Below are positions 45,616-59,800 of a stretch of DNA of 64,000 nt, piece by piece. The notes beneath the pieces were generated by a model that worked only from the letters and a program-made list of their open reading frames with translations, did no database searches and was not told the origin of the DNA. The number at the start of each line of letters is the position of its first letter. Positions within the stretch are counted from its first letter, which is position 1. Made by a program: the position numbers and the translations under genes. The stretch comes from Ipomoea triloba (Eukaryota > Streptophyta > Magnoliopsida > Solanales > Convolvulaceae). The stretch lies in the NCBI RefSeq assembly GCF_003576645.1, contig NC_044923.1:11732329-11796328 (forward strand), written 5' to 3'.

Positions 45616-46160
45616 TGATAAGTGCTTATTAATTACAATTATTTCTAATATCATATTTATGATGATTTTGCATGTATGTTGTTTAGTTATTGATAGTCTT
45701 TAATTCATTAATATTTGTTTTTTTTAGGAATTTCTATGTAAAAATAACAAAATATGCAATGTGAAATGAGGTAAGTATTTTGGTCATATCTCACTCTTAT
45801 AAAATTCAATTGAAGTGATTTATGTGTCTATGGAAAACTAAGACAATCTCATGTGACTTTTATGTTCATAGTTTTCAAAGATTTGGGACAAATTAGGGTC
45901 AAAATGGTGGCCGGACAAACTTTGACACACGCGTGGACACGTCATTGTCACATGTTGATAGTATTTTGATATCTCTTTCATGCGATGTCTAATTGAGATG
46001 GTTAGAGTGTCCATGGAAAGCTAATTAAGATGACTCTCTGCAACATTGTGTTCAAAGTGTTGAGATATTCAAACTAAAATAAGGAGAAAAAATCAGGCAA
46101 GAATCAACACGCTCAGAGACAAGGCCATGTCGCACCATATTCATTAACATTAGGAGAAGT
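45616..46160 (+). repeat. Possible truncated Tat-type LTR
   Basis: Begins TGATAAGTGCTTATTAATTA, the same kind of LTR start as the solo LTR at 36748-38317 read on the minus strand. No right end or partner was recognised. Confidence 0.35.
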
Positions 46161-46229
46161 TTATACATGGGTAATTGAATGTCGAATTTTTTTTATTTAA
46201 ATATCTAACTCAAAGTACATGAATCCAAG

Positions 46230-46231
<2 letters not shown>

Positions 46232-46279
<48 letters not shown>
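46232..46279. repeat. (TA)n microsatellite
   Basis: About 48 bases of alternating AT. Confidence 0.97.
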
Positions 46280-46284
<5 letters not shown>

Positions 46285-46387
46285 TGAATCGTTGTTGCAT
46301 GTCAAAAGTTCACTAAAAAAATTTGTTGCATGTCAATATGTTTATTTCATCTAACTTTTAAAAATAACTACGATATCTATATATATA

Positions 46388-48012
46388 CTAGTTTTATACG
46401 CGCACTGCGCGTATGGGTTAATGCCCAATGTTTATATTTACAGCAATAGTGTCGAAAGGAATTTATGAATATAAACATTGGGCATTAATTACAGCATATG
46501 CCCAATGTTTATATTTAAATAAATATTTGAAAGTATATCAATGCAAGATTATATAGGAGAAGTTTATACATGAGTAATTGAATGTCGATTTTTTTTATTT
46601 AAATATCTAACTCAAAGTATATGAATCCAAGATAATATAGAAAATTCATTATAATTATTACTAAAATAAATGTTTGCAACCTTGTAAAATCGATAGTCTA
46701 AATATTTGATCTAAAAATGATAGTCTAAATAAATACTACTTTTAATTTGAATTTTTCCAAGTGGTTCTTAATTCTCTTTTGAGTAACATTGTCATTGTCT
46801 TCATCTTTACTATTTGTTCTCTTCTTATTTGTTGGTAGTGTGTTATTTGCAATTCGGATATTGTTGGTACTTGGTAGCATAGATAACAACGTCATGCAAT
46901 GGGATTATGATATAGGAGTTATGAACTTTCCTTTAGGTGTTCTGCTTGGGGTTCATTTGGTTCAACCATTATTATTGAATGAGTTATTGTAGACAAAGAA
47001 ATCCATAGTTTAAGAAAAAAGATTAAATAAATTAATAAAAATTTGAAAATTTAAAATATTATGTACTCCAAAGATATTAAAAGGTAGTTTCTCGCTTCAA
47101 TTTGCTGGGTAATAGGTTATTTGAGTACTTTCATTGTCAACAAATCCCCTAAGGCCTAAGTAATTAATATAATTGGTTTCAAACTATTCTTTTTTATTTT
47201 TTCATGGTATTAAAGAAATACATATGTATCATTTTTTGGTGTAACTACTAATTTATTTAATTCAATAAGAGTATAATAGAGTGATTCTGCTTCAATTTGT
47301 TGGGTTACTATTTGAGTACTCTCTTTGTGAACCAATCCCCAAGTAGTTAATATAATTAGCTTCAAATTATTCTAATTTTTTTTTCATAATATTAATAAAA
47401 TATCATTATTTTGTACTATAACTTTGATATTTAATTACAAGATATTGTAAAAATAAGATAATGGACAATGTAATGAATATCAATTGATAAATTTGAATGT
47501 AAAGAATCTTTGCATGAGAGAAAATAAAGACAGTATAACTAATGAAATTATTTCTCTTATTTAATTTAATTTTTTGATAATGAATAATTTTTTCAAATAA
47601 AGGTATTGTAGACACATAATTCTAAATTAAAGAAATACATATGTATAATTTTTTGTTGTAGCTACTAATTTATTTAATTTAATAAGAGTAAAATAGAGTG
47701 AGAAACTTAATTATGTCAAATTTGATTGAGATGAGATTCGAACCTAAGACCTTTCTTTTAGAAATTAATGGGTAAGTTAAAAGTTAACGGAATATTAACG
47801 GAGAAGATAATATTTAACGGAAAATTTAACGGATAATCATAAAAGTAAGGTTAAATTAGGTAATCTCTATTAATAATATTAATCTGAATTATCTTAGCCA
47901 TCTATTTGATTAAATAATTCATCTGAACCATCCATTTGATTAAATAATTTGACTGCCATTTTTTCTACCTATTTTAGGTCTAACTCTCTTTGGCTCTTAT
48001 TAGTATAGTAGA
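46388..48012 (-). mobile_element. Non-autonomous Helitron, copy 1
   Basis: Read on the minus strand it begins A|TCTACTATACTAATAAGAG and ends with the hairpin ACGCGCAGTGCGCGT followed by ATAAAACTAG|T. The 5' TC, 3' CTAG, subterminal hairpin and A|T insertion site are all Helitron hallmarks. 1625 bp, no Rep-helicase. Highly similar throughout to 49867-51430. Confidence 0.8.
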
Positions 48013-48224
48013 TAGATATAAATAAATTTCTCCCTACATAAATGATGTTGGTTTTTAAAGTTTAAAAATGTGAAAGGTAAAATATATCATTATTATGATT
48101 TTAGCATTCTAATCATGACAAATATAAGTATTATTGCATTAATTAAAAGTTTTGTAGTACAAATGCTATAAATTGTTTTATAAAATAACGTAAATTATAA
48201 AAATTTACAAATCTAAAATAGTAG

Positions 48225-48400
48225 TTTTTTTTTTTTTTAATATTATGAGCCCAAAACAAATTAATTTCACGGGGTTCGCTCCGGGAGGCACAAGAGCTTG
48301 CCCAAGGGGGATCGTCACTTGAGGGCATCAAACCCAGGTTCTCCCAAAATTCTTCTCTACAAGGATAGCTCACTTGCCCCTTGAGCTACCTCATTGGGTT
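48225..48400 (-). mobile_element. SINE of a second family
   Basis: The minus strand begins AACCCAATGAGGTAGCTCAA (A box GGTAGCTCAAGGGG), has CTGGGTTTGATGCCC (B-box-like) and ends in a run of A. It is unrelated to the 44148 family. Target duplication not clear. Confidence 0.65.
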
Positions 48401-49675
48401 GTTACATTAATAACATAACTGAAGAAAAACTAACATAAAAATGAACTAATTGAACTAACATACATTTGCGGAGTTTGAAAAAAATATAATGTTATTGGGT
48501 AAATGTCTCACATTTAAATATAGTAATGTTATTAAATTAATTGAAATTCACATATTTAAGAATGATGCATTATCTTGGGATCTATCAATTAAAATGAAGA
48601 AGAATAAGATATAATAGAACTAAAAGAAATAAACTTTCAATAAATTAGTTAAAAACATACTCCGTATCATAGATCTACAAATATTGAACCACAAAGTCTA
48701 TTATGGACCTAGTGCTACATTTATGGGTTGGAAAATATTTAAAAACAAAACTAAATAGTTTCAGACATCTATTTACTATTTATGATAACAAATAAAAATT
48801 TAAGGCAAAAACTTGTGTGGGGCCGTCTCATGGGTCTCAATCTATGATACATGTCAGATCTTTAATTAACAAAGTCAAAGATCCGATTCGTGAGACGATC
48901 TCATACAAGTGTTAATCAAAGTTTAAAATATCACCAAAGTAGATTTGAAACAAAAACTCATATATCAATGTAAAATTTTAAAATAAGAATATTTTTTCAT
49001 GCAAGAAAAAAAAATACATAATATTTATCAATATCTATATAATAAATTTTTTTTATCAATTTATCTTTTTATTGATTTATGTAGACATATATTATATGAA
49101 TAGTATTTTGTACAATATAAAAATATATACACAATTTTTTTTATAGAATTGTGATTACTGGCATAATTATACACGTCAATTACTACAATGTTACTTATTA
49201 AAAAAAATTATTTTAAAATATGTCTAAACTCATACTCTTAATAAGAAAATAAAAAATATTTAAAAATTTGTCTAAATATTTAATATAGTTAGGGACTACA
49301 TTAATCCATGTAAATTTAAAAATTAAATTCTTTTAATTTGTAAATGTAATTTTCTTAATTATAATTAAAAATAAATTATAAAATTAACAAAATATGTGTT
49401 CATACATATTTATATTTTAAAAAATGCATACATACATATACTTATGCACTATATTAATCATATAAAATTAAAATGCTATTTTTTTAATATATCAATATAA
49501 ATTATAATTACAGAAATTATATTATAAAATTTACATACATACATATTAATAAATATTATTTGTATATACACTATAATACACAATCATATAAGAAAATGCG
49601 TCTGATCAGAGTTTAAAATCACATATACAAATACAAATTTTAAAAATTATACTTTTAATTTCTAAGTATAGTTTT

Positions 49676-49838
49676 TTTTTTTTTTTTAATACTACTAACT
49701 CTATTAGAATGCAGTATCTGTTCTGAGGCTCGAACCCACCCTCAACCTATTGAAGCAAAAGAGTCAGTATTGACTCCACTGAGGCTCGAACCCACCACCT
49801 CCCGTATAAATAGAAGGGTTTGATGCCAAGTCCTTGGC
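49676..49838 (-). mobile_element. SINE with 12-bp target duplication and internal duplication
   Basis: AAGTATAGTTTT at 49664-49675 and 49839-49850 flanks the insert. Same family as 44148-44270, but the GAGGCTCGAACCCACC block occurs twice, giving 163 bp, and part of the A-box end is deleted. Confidence 0.8.
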
Positions 49839-49866
49839 AAGTATAGTTTTCTTAGTTATTGTTAAA

Positions 49867-51430
49867 CTAGTTTTATACGCGCATTGCACAAATGGGTTAA
49901 TGCCCAATGTTTATATTTAAATAAATATTTGAAAGTATATCAATGCAAGATTATATAGGAGAAGTTTATACATGAGTAATTGAATGTCGAATTTTTTTAT
50001 TTAAATATCTAACTCAAAATATATGAATCCAAGATAATATAAAAAATTCATTATAATTATTACTAAAATAAATGTTTGCAACCTTGTAAAATCGATAGTA
50101 TAAATATTTGGTCTAAAAATGATAGCCTAAATAAATATTACTTTTAATTTAAATTTTTCTAAGTGTTCTTAATTCTCTTTTGAGTAACATTGTCGTTGTC
50201 TTCATCTTTACTATTTGTTCTCTTCCTTTTTGTTGGTAGTGTGTTATTTGCAATTCGGATATTGTTGGTAGCATAGATGACAACGTCATGCAATGATATT
50301 ATGATATAGGAGCTATGGACTTTCCTTTAGGTGTTCTGCTTGGGGTTTATTTGGTTCAACCATTATTGTTGAATGAGTTATTGTGAATAAAGAAATCCCT
50401 AGTATAAAAAAATATTAAATAAATTAATAAAAATTTAAAATATTATGTATTCCAAAGATATTAAAAGGTAGTTCATCGCTTCAATTTGCTGGGTAATGGG
50501 TTATTGGGTTATTTGAATACTTTCATTGTCAACAAATCCCCCAAGTAGTTAATATGATTGGTTTCAAACTATTCTTTTTTCTTTTTTTTTTTCATGGTAT
50601 TAAAGAAATACATATGTATCATTTTTTTTGGTGTAACTACTAACTTATTTAATTCAATAAGAGTAAACTAGAGTGATTCTGCTTCAATTTGTTGGGTTAT
50701 TATTTGAGTACTCTCTTTGTCAACCAATCCCCAAGTAGTTAATTAATATAATTAGCTTCAAATTATTTTTAAAAAAATTTTCATAGTATTAATAAAATAC
50801 TTGGTAAATAAATATATAACATTATTTTGTACTATAACTTTGATATTTAATTATAAGATATTGTAAAAATAAGATAATGGACAATGTAATGAATATCAAT
50901 TGATAAATTTGAATGTAAAGAATCTTTGCATGAGAGAAAATAAAGACAATATAACCAATGAAATTATTTCTCTTATTTCATTTAATTTTTTGATAATGAA
51001 TAATTTTTTCAAATAAAGGTATTGTAGACACATAATTCTAAATTAAAGAAATACATATGTGTCATTTTTTGTTGTAATACTAATTTATATTTAATTTAAT
51101 AAGAGTAAAATAGAATGAGAAACTTAATTATGTCAAATTTGATTGAGATGGGGTTCGAACCTAAGACCTTTCTTATAGAAATTAATGAGTAAGTTAAAAG
51201 TTAACGGAATATTAACGGAGAAGAAAATATTTAACGGAAAATTTAACGGATAATCATAAAAGTAAGGTTAAATTAGGTAATCTCTATTAATAATATTAAT
51301 CTGAATTATCTTAACCATCTATTTGATTAAATAATTCATCTGAACCATCCATTTAATTAAATAATTTGACCGCCATTTTTTCTACCCATTTTAGGCCTAA
51401 CTCTCTTTTGACTCTTATTAGTATAGTAGA
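49867..51430 (-). mobile_element. Non-autonomous Helitron, copy 2
   Basis: Minus-strand ends A|TCTACTATACTAATAAGAG and ATAAAACTAG|T, 1564 bp, collinear with copy 1 apart from small indels. Its 3' hairpin is partly decayed (GCGCATTGCACA on the plus strand). Confidence 0.8.
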
Positions 51431-51671
51431 TATGTAAATTTTTCTCTTTAAATTTATCTAAATATGTACGGAGTACATGATTAGAGATTATATTAATCAT
51501 ACAAAATTTTAATTTTGTATGCTATGATAATAGATACTTGACGAAATATATGAAAATTCAACTATATTATTATATTGTACATTCTAATATATTTTTTATT
51601 TTTAAAATTTTTTTTATTTAAATTCATAATAACAATTTTTTTCTCGTGCATCGCACTGGTATAACACTAGT

Positions 51672-51890
51672 TGTATGTATAAAATAAAACTGAATAGTAG
51701 AACTTACAAAAATATGTATATTGTGGAGATTAAAATGATACCTGAGTGTTGTTATAATGAATCTATTGTGTGCGTAAAATAAATCTGGATAGTAGAGACA
51801 TGGAATCTAATTAAAATGATACTTTAATATTATTATAATGCAATTAGTGTGCGAAAAATAAAATTAAAAATAAAGTTCATACAAAGATAA
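51672..51890. repeat. ~105-bp tandem repeats, degenerate
   Basis: Two to three imperfect copies of a unit with GTAAAATAAATCTGGATAGT, AATTAAAATGATACTT and GTTATAATG. Confidence 0.5.
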
Positions 51891-52156
51891 CGATCTAAGA
51901 AAACGGTAATAACTTTTTTCAAAATAAAATTAAACAGTATCATTTTACTTCATGGTCCACACCATGGCAGGTTCATAGTAAATTCTGCCCAACTCAATAA
52001 CATAATTGGCTAACAAAGAAATCAGGTCCTTAATTCCCGCAGCATTGGTCTTGCCTTTTCCCATTTGATTGTATAGTCAATTTTCGACACCCTCGGGTAT
52101 ACCCTAAAATCACTTGTACCATTAATATCCTTCGGTAACAGCTACACGCGTGGCTC

Positions 52157-53008
52157 TAGTGCTATCAAAATGGGCCAGCCTGGCCCGAATTAGACCTAAC
52201 ATGGGCCGGGCCGGCACCATTTTTCTAAACGGGTTAGAATTTGCAGCACAACCGGTATGTGACGGGTTGGCGGGCTAAACAGGGCTGACCAATAAAAAAA
52301 AAATACAAAAAATTTAAAAAAATTAACTGATCTGCTGGACTGCTGCTATTATTCACAGTTCACAGTTTCAGACACTTATATGTCAATAAACACTCCATCA
52401 TCAATCAACAATTCAACATCAACAACATTAGAATTTAGAAGCTTTCATCAATCATCCATCAATAAACACCCAATCACACACATATGACCTATCTAAGTTT
52501 TCAACACACAAAAATTAGTATTTATATAATTATATCTGAGTTTTCAACACAAAAAATCAACAATCACAGAGCTAGTAGGGAGATATAACCGGAGCTGGGC
52601 AGCTGGCAGCGCGCAAGGCCGCAGGTCACCGTCGGAGACTTGGAGCTCGTTGTCGTCGGTCTGGCAGCGGCAACGACGCATCGCGCAGGTCGCTGCTCGG
52701 AGCTCGCCGGTCGTCGCCCTTCGCGTTCGATCTTCACAGAGAGCCAGAGAGGCAGACGACAGAGAGAGAGTCAGAAACACAGAGACAGATTAGGTTTTTT
52801 TTTTTTAGGTCATTTGGTATTTGGTATTTTGGTTTGTTCGGCTTAATAAATTTTAAAAAAATACGGGTTAGCCCGGGTAACCCGTGGTTCAAACCCGGAT
52901 TTTGGCCGGGTTAAACGAGCCGGGTAAAAACTTTTGATACCCAACCAGCCTATAACACGGGTTGAAAACGGGCCCAATCCGAGGGTTGAGCCCGTTTTGA
53001 CTGTTCTA
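52157..53008. mobile_element. Non-autonomous hAT element
   Basis: Ends TAGTGCTATCAAAATGGGC and, inverted, TAGAACAGTCAAAACGGGC. The flanks CGTGGCTC and CGTGGCTG form an 8-bp target duplication with one mismatch, as in hAT transposons. Subterminal regions are GC-rich with GGGCC and CCCGGG clusters. No transposase; short open frames near 52640 are not convincing. Confidence 0.7.
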
Positions 53009-53219
53009 CGTGGCTGGCTCACATTCGCACCTCAGGCAACAGCCTGTCTTCTCCTTATTAATATTTTTTTTATATAAATATTACTTATACGGAGTATTAT
53101 AGTAATACAATACGGAGTAATAATAGTAATTCTTGCAATTTAGTGTTCGGAATTAAGAAAAGTGTGTGCTTTCCTTTTTTGGTCTTTTCTCCTTTTACAT
53201 CAAGAAAAGTCCATTGACA

Positions 53220-53874
53220 GGAAAAACCCCGCATAGTCGCAAGGGGAGATGTTAATGTTCAGGCCTCTGTGCTCTTCCCCTTGAGTGATAGAGTCCGCTG
53301 CAGAAATTGATCCTCAATTTTTGAGAATTGTAGCATCTTTGTTTGTTAATTTCGGTCATTGATTGCTTGAGAATTTAGTTTGTGTTACTGGAGATTTTTT
53401 TTTTATTTTTAATTTTTGTGGGCCTTCTGGACTCATGAGCTTATTATAGGCTGGTCTGCATCGAGATCTTCATCAAAGCCGAATAGTTGAATTGCCCATA
53501 TTTTGTTTATACATTATAGGTATGTGTTTAGTTAATTTCTTGAGTTGGATTTTACCCTTTTTATTTACTGATTATTCCGGCAACTCAAATCCTTTTCTTG
53601 TCTTGGTAGTTCATAGATTCTGAATTCTGAATTCTGACCCTCTAACTGGGTATTTTTTTTGGAACTCATTAATGTAACGGTTAATATTTGTGTATCATTG
53701 AAATTAGTCTAGAAAAAGTAACATGAAAAAGAAGGTATAATTCTTGATTAGTGAATTAATAATCTTCGGAACTCCCTGAGCTTCTATTATCTTATCTGAA
53801 ATGGGCCTTTGGTGAATCTGAAAACTTAGTTTATCTATGATTTGCACAGGAGTGGGCTTCAAATTGTATAGAAA
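53220..53874 (+). other. Probable 5' UTR of the EFR3-like gene with an intron
   Basis: A leader exon ends at 53519 (ATTATAG|GTATGT) and an acceptor lies at 53849 (TTTGCACAG|GAGTGG), 25 bases before the ATG. The transcription start is not defined; CAAGGGGAGATG at about 53240 may be in the leader. Confidence 0.5.
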
Positions 53875-56800
53875 ATGGGGGTTATGTCAAGGCGGGTTGT
53901 GCCTGCTTGTGGTAGCCTATGCTTCTTTTGTCCATCCTTGAGATCAAGGTCAAGGCAGCCTGTTAAACGGTACAAGAAGTTCCTTGCCGATATTTTCCCC
54001 CGGTCGCAGGTGAATTATGGCTTACCATCATTTAAAGTGTAATATTGACTTGGTGGTGATTCTTTGATGCTAAAATATTATTCTTAAACAATTGCGTGAT
54101 TACCTTATGCATACCCCTTATTGAGCAGATCCATTTTATGACAATGTAGTTCTATTATTGTTAAATATGCTAATTTTCATTCTTTCAGTAGTGTGAGGGA
54201 TTTCATGTTTGCAGCTCTTATTTTTACTTTCTATTTAACTTCTACATTGTAGGTTATATGATGAAATGCCATTTATTATCCTTGTTCATTTTTTATTGCT
54301 AATTTTAACTTGGCGTTTGACAGGATGCTGAACCGAATGATAGGAAGATAGCAAAACTTTGTGAATATGCTTCAAAAAATCCTTTGCGTATACCCAAGGA
54401 AAGGTTTAACTGTTTAAGTTTTTATTTGGCCATGGATCCACTTTTAATTTTACATGCATCAATTTTCTAGTGAATAGTGATCATCTCTTTAGTTTTATGT
54501 ATTTATTTATTCATTTACTGAGCATGTTCCAAATTATTCAATTATGCAGTCATGCCTTAGAATAAAATTCAACTGTCATTTTCACAAGCTGAGAACATTA
54601 CTCTTGTATCTTTTCCCTTGTTGAAAATCCCTGTTACATTTTGGTATAAGTAAACAGTCTCAGGGAACTTTCTTTGAATAAACTTAAACCTATATTTTTT
54701 GTTTATCACATTGATGCACAGTTAAGTGGTTAGCTCAAATACTTTCCCAAGTACCAGAATTTTCTTCAAAAGAGATATTTTAGATTTGCCAATGGCTCCA
54801 ATTCTATGATTTTGTTAGTATCATCATTTGTCTCCCTTAAATGTTTAAAAGTGTATACATTTTATTCAGATCACTGAGTATCTGGAGCAGAGATGTTACA
54901 AGGACTTGCGGCATGAGCGTTTTGGCTCAGTAAAAGTAGTTTTGCTTATCTACAGGAAGCTGTTATCTTCATGTAAGGAGCAGATGTAAGTTTGGATGAT
55001 TGTCAAAGTAACTATATCTTTGAGAAAGTATGCAGAATTCCTCATTTTCTAATATAGCTATGTTTTTAGATATAAAGAAATGAAGGTTAACTGGAACATA
55101 AATTTCTTTTCCAGTAGAAATACTTCGCGATATCAGTGTTACAAAGGCAAAACCTCTTATTTCACAACAGAAGCATGTTGGGTCTTAAGTTCAGCTAACT
55201 TCAAGATTTGAAAGAATTAGATAGGTCTTTCTAATGGCTTTGTTGAATCCAATGAAAAAGAATAAGGGGTGTTATTCCGCAATTGAAATTTTAGGGATCC
55301 TTGTCGGAGCTGTTAAAAAATGTTGACAAAGTGTAAAACCAGATACCGCTTAGGCTAGAAAGTGAAAGGCTAAAATCAGATCTTCTAACCAAGTGCATGA
55401 GACAAGACAAAAGAGGCTTTTCAAAACTAACCTCTTACCTTCTCAAAGAGTAAAATTCAGGATAAAAATCTATGAAATGTGTCTGTATATTGGGTTCCAT
55501 ATCATGTTCCAATTTAGTAGTAGCTCTCTCTTACTTATCCTAGTAGTACATTTTTGAAATAATGCTAAACACAAGAATATTTCTAGTGGTCATTGGTAAA
55601 TGTTGTTCTTTCATTGTTTGTTTGGATCTCTTAAATAAGATATCTGTTTCATTTGGTATTTTTTTTTATGTTTGATTTCAGCAGTCAATGGCACTTAGCA
55701 TAAGGATAGAGAAAGTAGTAGTCTGTAGTCCCCTGTATCTCAAGCCTAATGCCCATTCCTATATTTTGTGTTTCCTCTCTCCAATTCATTTCTTATTCAC
55801 CCCTGGAAAAATTTCAAACTTTACCTTTTATTCATCTCTTAATTTGTGCTCCTCTATTTGAGCATCAGATTCTTACCATCACAAATTTACATAACATCAA
55901 TCTTCTGTAGTTCTGTTTGCTATATGTAACATTGTAATTATTATTATTATTATTTTCAAGCAAAAGGCGTGGATGCAATAATTGTTAGATAAGGTTTGCT
56001 GTAGATATTCTAAAATGAAATGAACTTGTATAAAAATTGCTTGGACTAAGGCACTCGAGGACATTCAATTTGGCATGATGGGAGTGACATTTTAGCTGTA
56101 GTTAGCTATATCAACCTAATCCACTAATACTATTTTTGCTTTATACATTCTGGGTACTTCTTCCAGAAGAAAAAGTGTAGCAAGTGAGCTTCCTGTAACC
56201 GAATGCTGAAAATAAGAGTTCAATTGACCTCTCGGTTTTAGCAAACTGCATTTATATACAACGCACACAAATCTTTCATCAACATTGTTGGCCATTTTTA
56301 TCACTGCTTTTACGAGTGCTGCCATAGCACACCGAATTGCATAGTTCTCAAGATTATTTCTATTGAACAAGGTTTTCTTCTCAAGGCAGGTAAATTCTTG
56401 TCATTAGAAAGCATGTGGTATAATGAGACATATTAGATGTGATAGATATTGATGTTCAATCAGGATCATAATTACTGAATAAGGTTTAATTCTCAAGGCC
56501 AGTAAGTTAACATAGAAAGTGTAGAGTATGCTGTTGCTCTATGTGAGACCAATTAATTATTCATGTAGTTCTTACTGCCATCATTTCACTTTCTTGATTT
56601 TTGAGGAGAAAATGCCACTTAGGAGTGCTTTCTAGTGTATTTGATTATATGTATCTGTTAAATATTTGCAGGCCACTATTTGCTAGTAGTTTACTGGGAA
56701 TTGTACGGACACTTTTTGAACAGACACGGCAAGATGAAATGCAAATTTTAGGATGCAGTGTTCTTGTTGATTTCATAAACAGCCAGGTATGTATGCTTTT

Positions 56801-59800
56801 TGTTGTAAAGTGTTTGTTAGATATATGAGAAGTATATTAAGTGAAACAAAAGTCTTCTAGATGATATCTGAGCCTGGGTAAGTGGGTAGTGGATACAATG
56901 ATAGTCTTTTGAATAAGTTTGTTACTTATTAAAAAAAGGGCATCAAAACCAAGTTTATACAGTGTGAACTTCTCTCATGTAGATTGTGAAAGTGACCTTG
57001 GCAGAGATGGGCTCCTCACTGATCATTTATCTTTCTAGTGATCTATCCATTGTTTTCAAATGGTCTGAGTTTGAATTTCTAAATTGGAATATTAATCAGC
57101 ATTTGAATTATCTGGAGTAAACTATTACAATGAATGCTATGTATTAATCCTTTTCATTCTGCTGTCACTCTCCGAAAAAGTGGCGTAACTTTTCTCTTTG
57201 GTCAATATTTGAAACAGACTGAAAGTACATACATGTTCAACTTAGAAGGCCTCATACCTAAATTGTGTCAATTCGCTCGGGAAGTTGGAGATCATGACAG
57301 AGCTTTAAAGTTTCGTGCTGCTGGAATGCAAACTTTGGCTGTTCTGGTAAACTCCTTAAATACTCTTTGTTCCTTAATCCTTATTCATTACCGAATTAAA
57401 TGCATACTTGGAAGAAATGCTTGTGGCTGTCTTTTTTTATCTACTTTACAATGATACATTTCTCGAACTCTAGATTTGAGTTAATGTTTTGTGCAAAATA
57501 CTATTTTAAAAGTAAGGCCTTTGATCCCATGATGTGCAAATATTATCAACTAATTGGATGTGCTATAACCTGCTGTAAAGGAGTTCATTGATGTCTTTTC
57601 TTATTTCATTTACAATTTGTTTTTTTAGGTGCATATTCATTTCATTCCTGTGTAATACTGTAATTTGTTGGTGAATTTCCAATATTGGAATATAATTGCG
57701 ATATTCACTTGTTATTCTCAAATTGTTTTGATGAACTGTAAGATTGGAATAGGAAACCATGGGTTGGGTTTGTCATTTGCATCCTCATATTATAATGCTT
57801 CTTCTCCAGAGTATGCTAGTTTACAATATACATCTGAATGGCACTGACAATAAAACAAATGTGCTACTACATGGACTATCAATTGTATACTTGAATTTGA
57901 TGGAATCAAATGGCTTGTACAATAGAGTATATATACAAGGAACCTAAAGTGTAAAGATATGACTCTTCATATAAGACATGACTTTTGTATTCTAACAGCG
58001 ATCATGTATTTATATAAATATTGGGATAAGCTACTCCTAAATAGGAAACCAAGCCTACTCTTACTAGCCCCCGTCCGGGCCTCCCTCAATACACGCACAG
58101 ACAAACACCAAAGAGGGAATGTTTGTTAGGCTATCTAGGATGGTTGATTGTGAATAATCTGTGGCTCCCACACACTATCTATCAGTGTAATTTGTTTTTG
58201 TATACACTTTTCTGTTCTTCCCTGGGTCTGTCATGCCAAATCAGTAGTGTTTGAATTAATTTAATTCCTCAAAAATTTACAAGATTTTTTCCTCTGAATT
58301 TATATAATTTGCAGGTAAGTTTCATGGGTGAACAGTCCCATATGTCAATGGACTTTGACCATGTAAGATCCTATTTCATGTTGCTGTTCTTCTCATGAAG
58401 TCTGTTCAAATTGCAAAGAACATAAAAGCTGACAAGTTAACTAATTGCTGTCTTCAAATGTCACATGAAATGAATATAGATAATTGCAGTGACATTAGAG
58501 AATTACATGGATCCCGCAATGAAGCCCGAAAATGAAAAAGATGGTAAACAGTCCCAATGTTCAGAACAGTGGGTTGATGGAGTTCTTAAAGCAGAGGAGC
58601 ACAGCTCATCTTTCCCTGATCTGAGCAAGAAGTTTTCTTCCTTGCCTAGTCTCATTAACACTAAAGTAGATACATCTACACTGTAAGAGTATATTATTTA
58701 TAAATATATTGTTTTTCGTTTACAGATATAAAAGATCACACACTTACGTCACATCATTTCTTTACCTTTATAAAGGGATACAGCAAAAAGCCCATCTTAT
58801 TGGTCCAGAGTTTGCTTGCATAATATTGCCCTACTTGCAAAGGAGGCAACAACTATTCGTCGGGTTCTTGAACCTCTATTTCACAGTTTTGATTCTGAAA
58901 ATTATTGGTCCCCACAGAATGGGCTTGCCCATTCAGTACTTCTGTATTTGCAAGCATTGCTTGAGGAATCAGGTGATTCTCAGAATTTCTTCATCTGGAG
59001 TAGGTATTTCTGATGAGTGGTCCTAAGTCCTAACATGCACATTCTTTTCCTTGTTCTTTCTGTGAACACCTTTCACCAGGTGAAAATTCCCATATTTTGT
59101 TTTCTGTTGTTGTCAAGCACTTGGATCACAGGGATGTCATCAAACAACCTGACCTACAAATAAATATCATCAACATTATCACAACTCTGGCAGAAAATGC
59201 AAAACAGCAAGTTTCACCGGCAATTGTTGGTGGAATAAGTGACCTGGTTAAACATTTAAGGAAATGCATGCACAACTCAGCTGAGCAGTTGAGTCCAGGA
59301 GATGGATTAGATAATGGGAATTATGATATTCAGTCTGCAATAGAAAATTGCATCTTGCAGCTCTCATATAAGGTTTGTCGTAGTTCACTGGGGCTTTGTT
59401 GGCTTGGATCTTTTCTATTACATTTGCAAGATTTTCCTCCTTCCAATCTATGCATCTTAAAGAGGGGAGAAGAATAGAACTGAGTAAAATGAAAAAAAAA
59501 ATTCTTCTAATCTGATAGAGGTGTCATTACTTAGGACAATTGCAACAAGCAATGTATTCATATTCAATTTTCTTGCATATTATGGTTCTATTACATCTAT
59601 TTGGATTTTAACCTGGATTCACTTTTTCATTAAATTTTGCTTGAAAAGCTGCTCAACATTAAATTCCAGTACTTCTGTTCTTCCTGATTTATTGATTTCT
59701 GTACTTCCTGGCTTGGATTGCCTTATTTCGGAAGAAATAATTCAATATGTTCATTTTTGTTTGTATCAGCACCTTACACGTATTATAATTTAGTGAGTGT

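Larger units (their letters stand above)
49034..51670 (+). mobile_element. Possible outer Helitron containing a SINE and Helitron copy 2
   Basis: The right end has a GTGCATCGCAC hairpin followed by TGGTATAACACTAG|T (CTAG at 51667-51670). A candidate 5' start A|TCTATATAATAAATTT lies at 49034. If correct, the SINE at 49676 and the Helitron at 49867 are nested within it. The right end is convincing; the left end is a guess. Confidence 0.4.

Noticed and set aside
46789..46992. 67-codon hydrophobic frame with a leader-like start
   Set aside because: Lies within Helitron copy 1; the equivalent frame in copy 2 is broken, so there is no selection for a protein.
52544..52846. Overlapping GC-rich frames near 52.6-52.8 kb
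   Set aside because: Located inside the hAT element between its terminal repeats; low complexity and no family resemblance.
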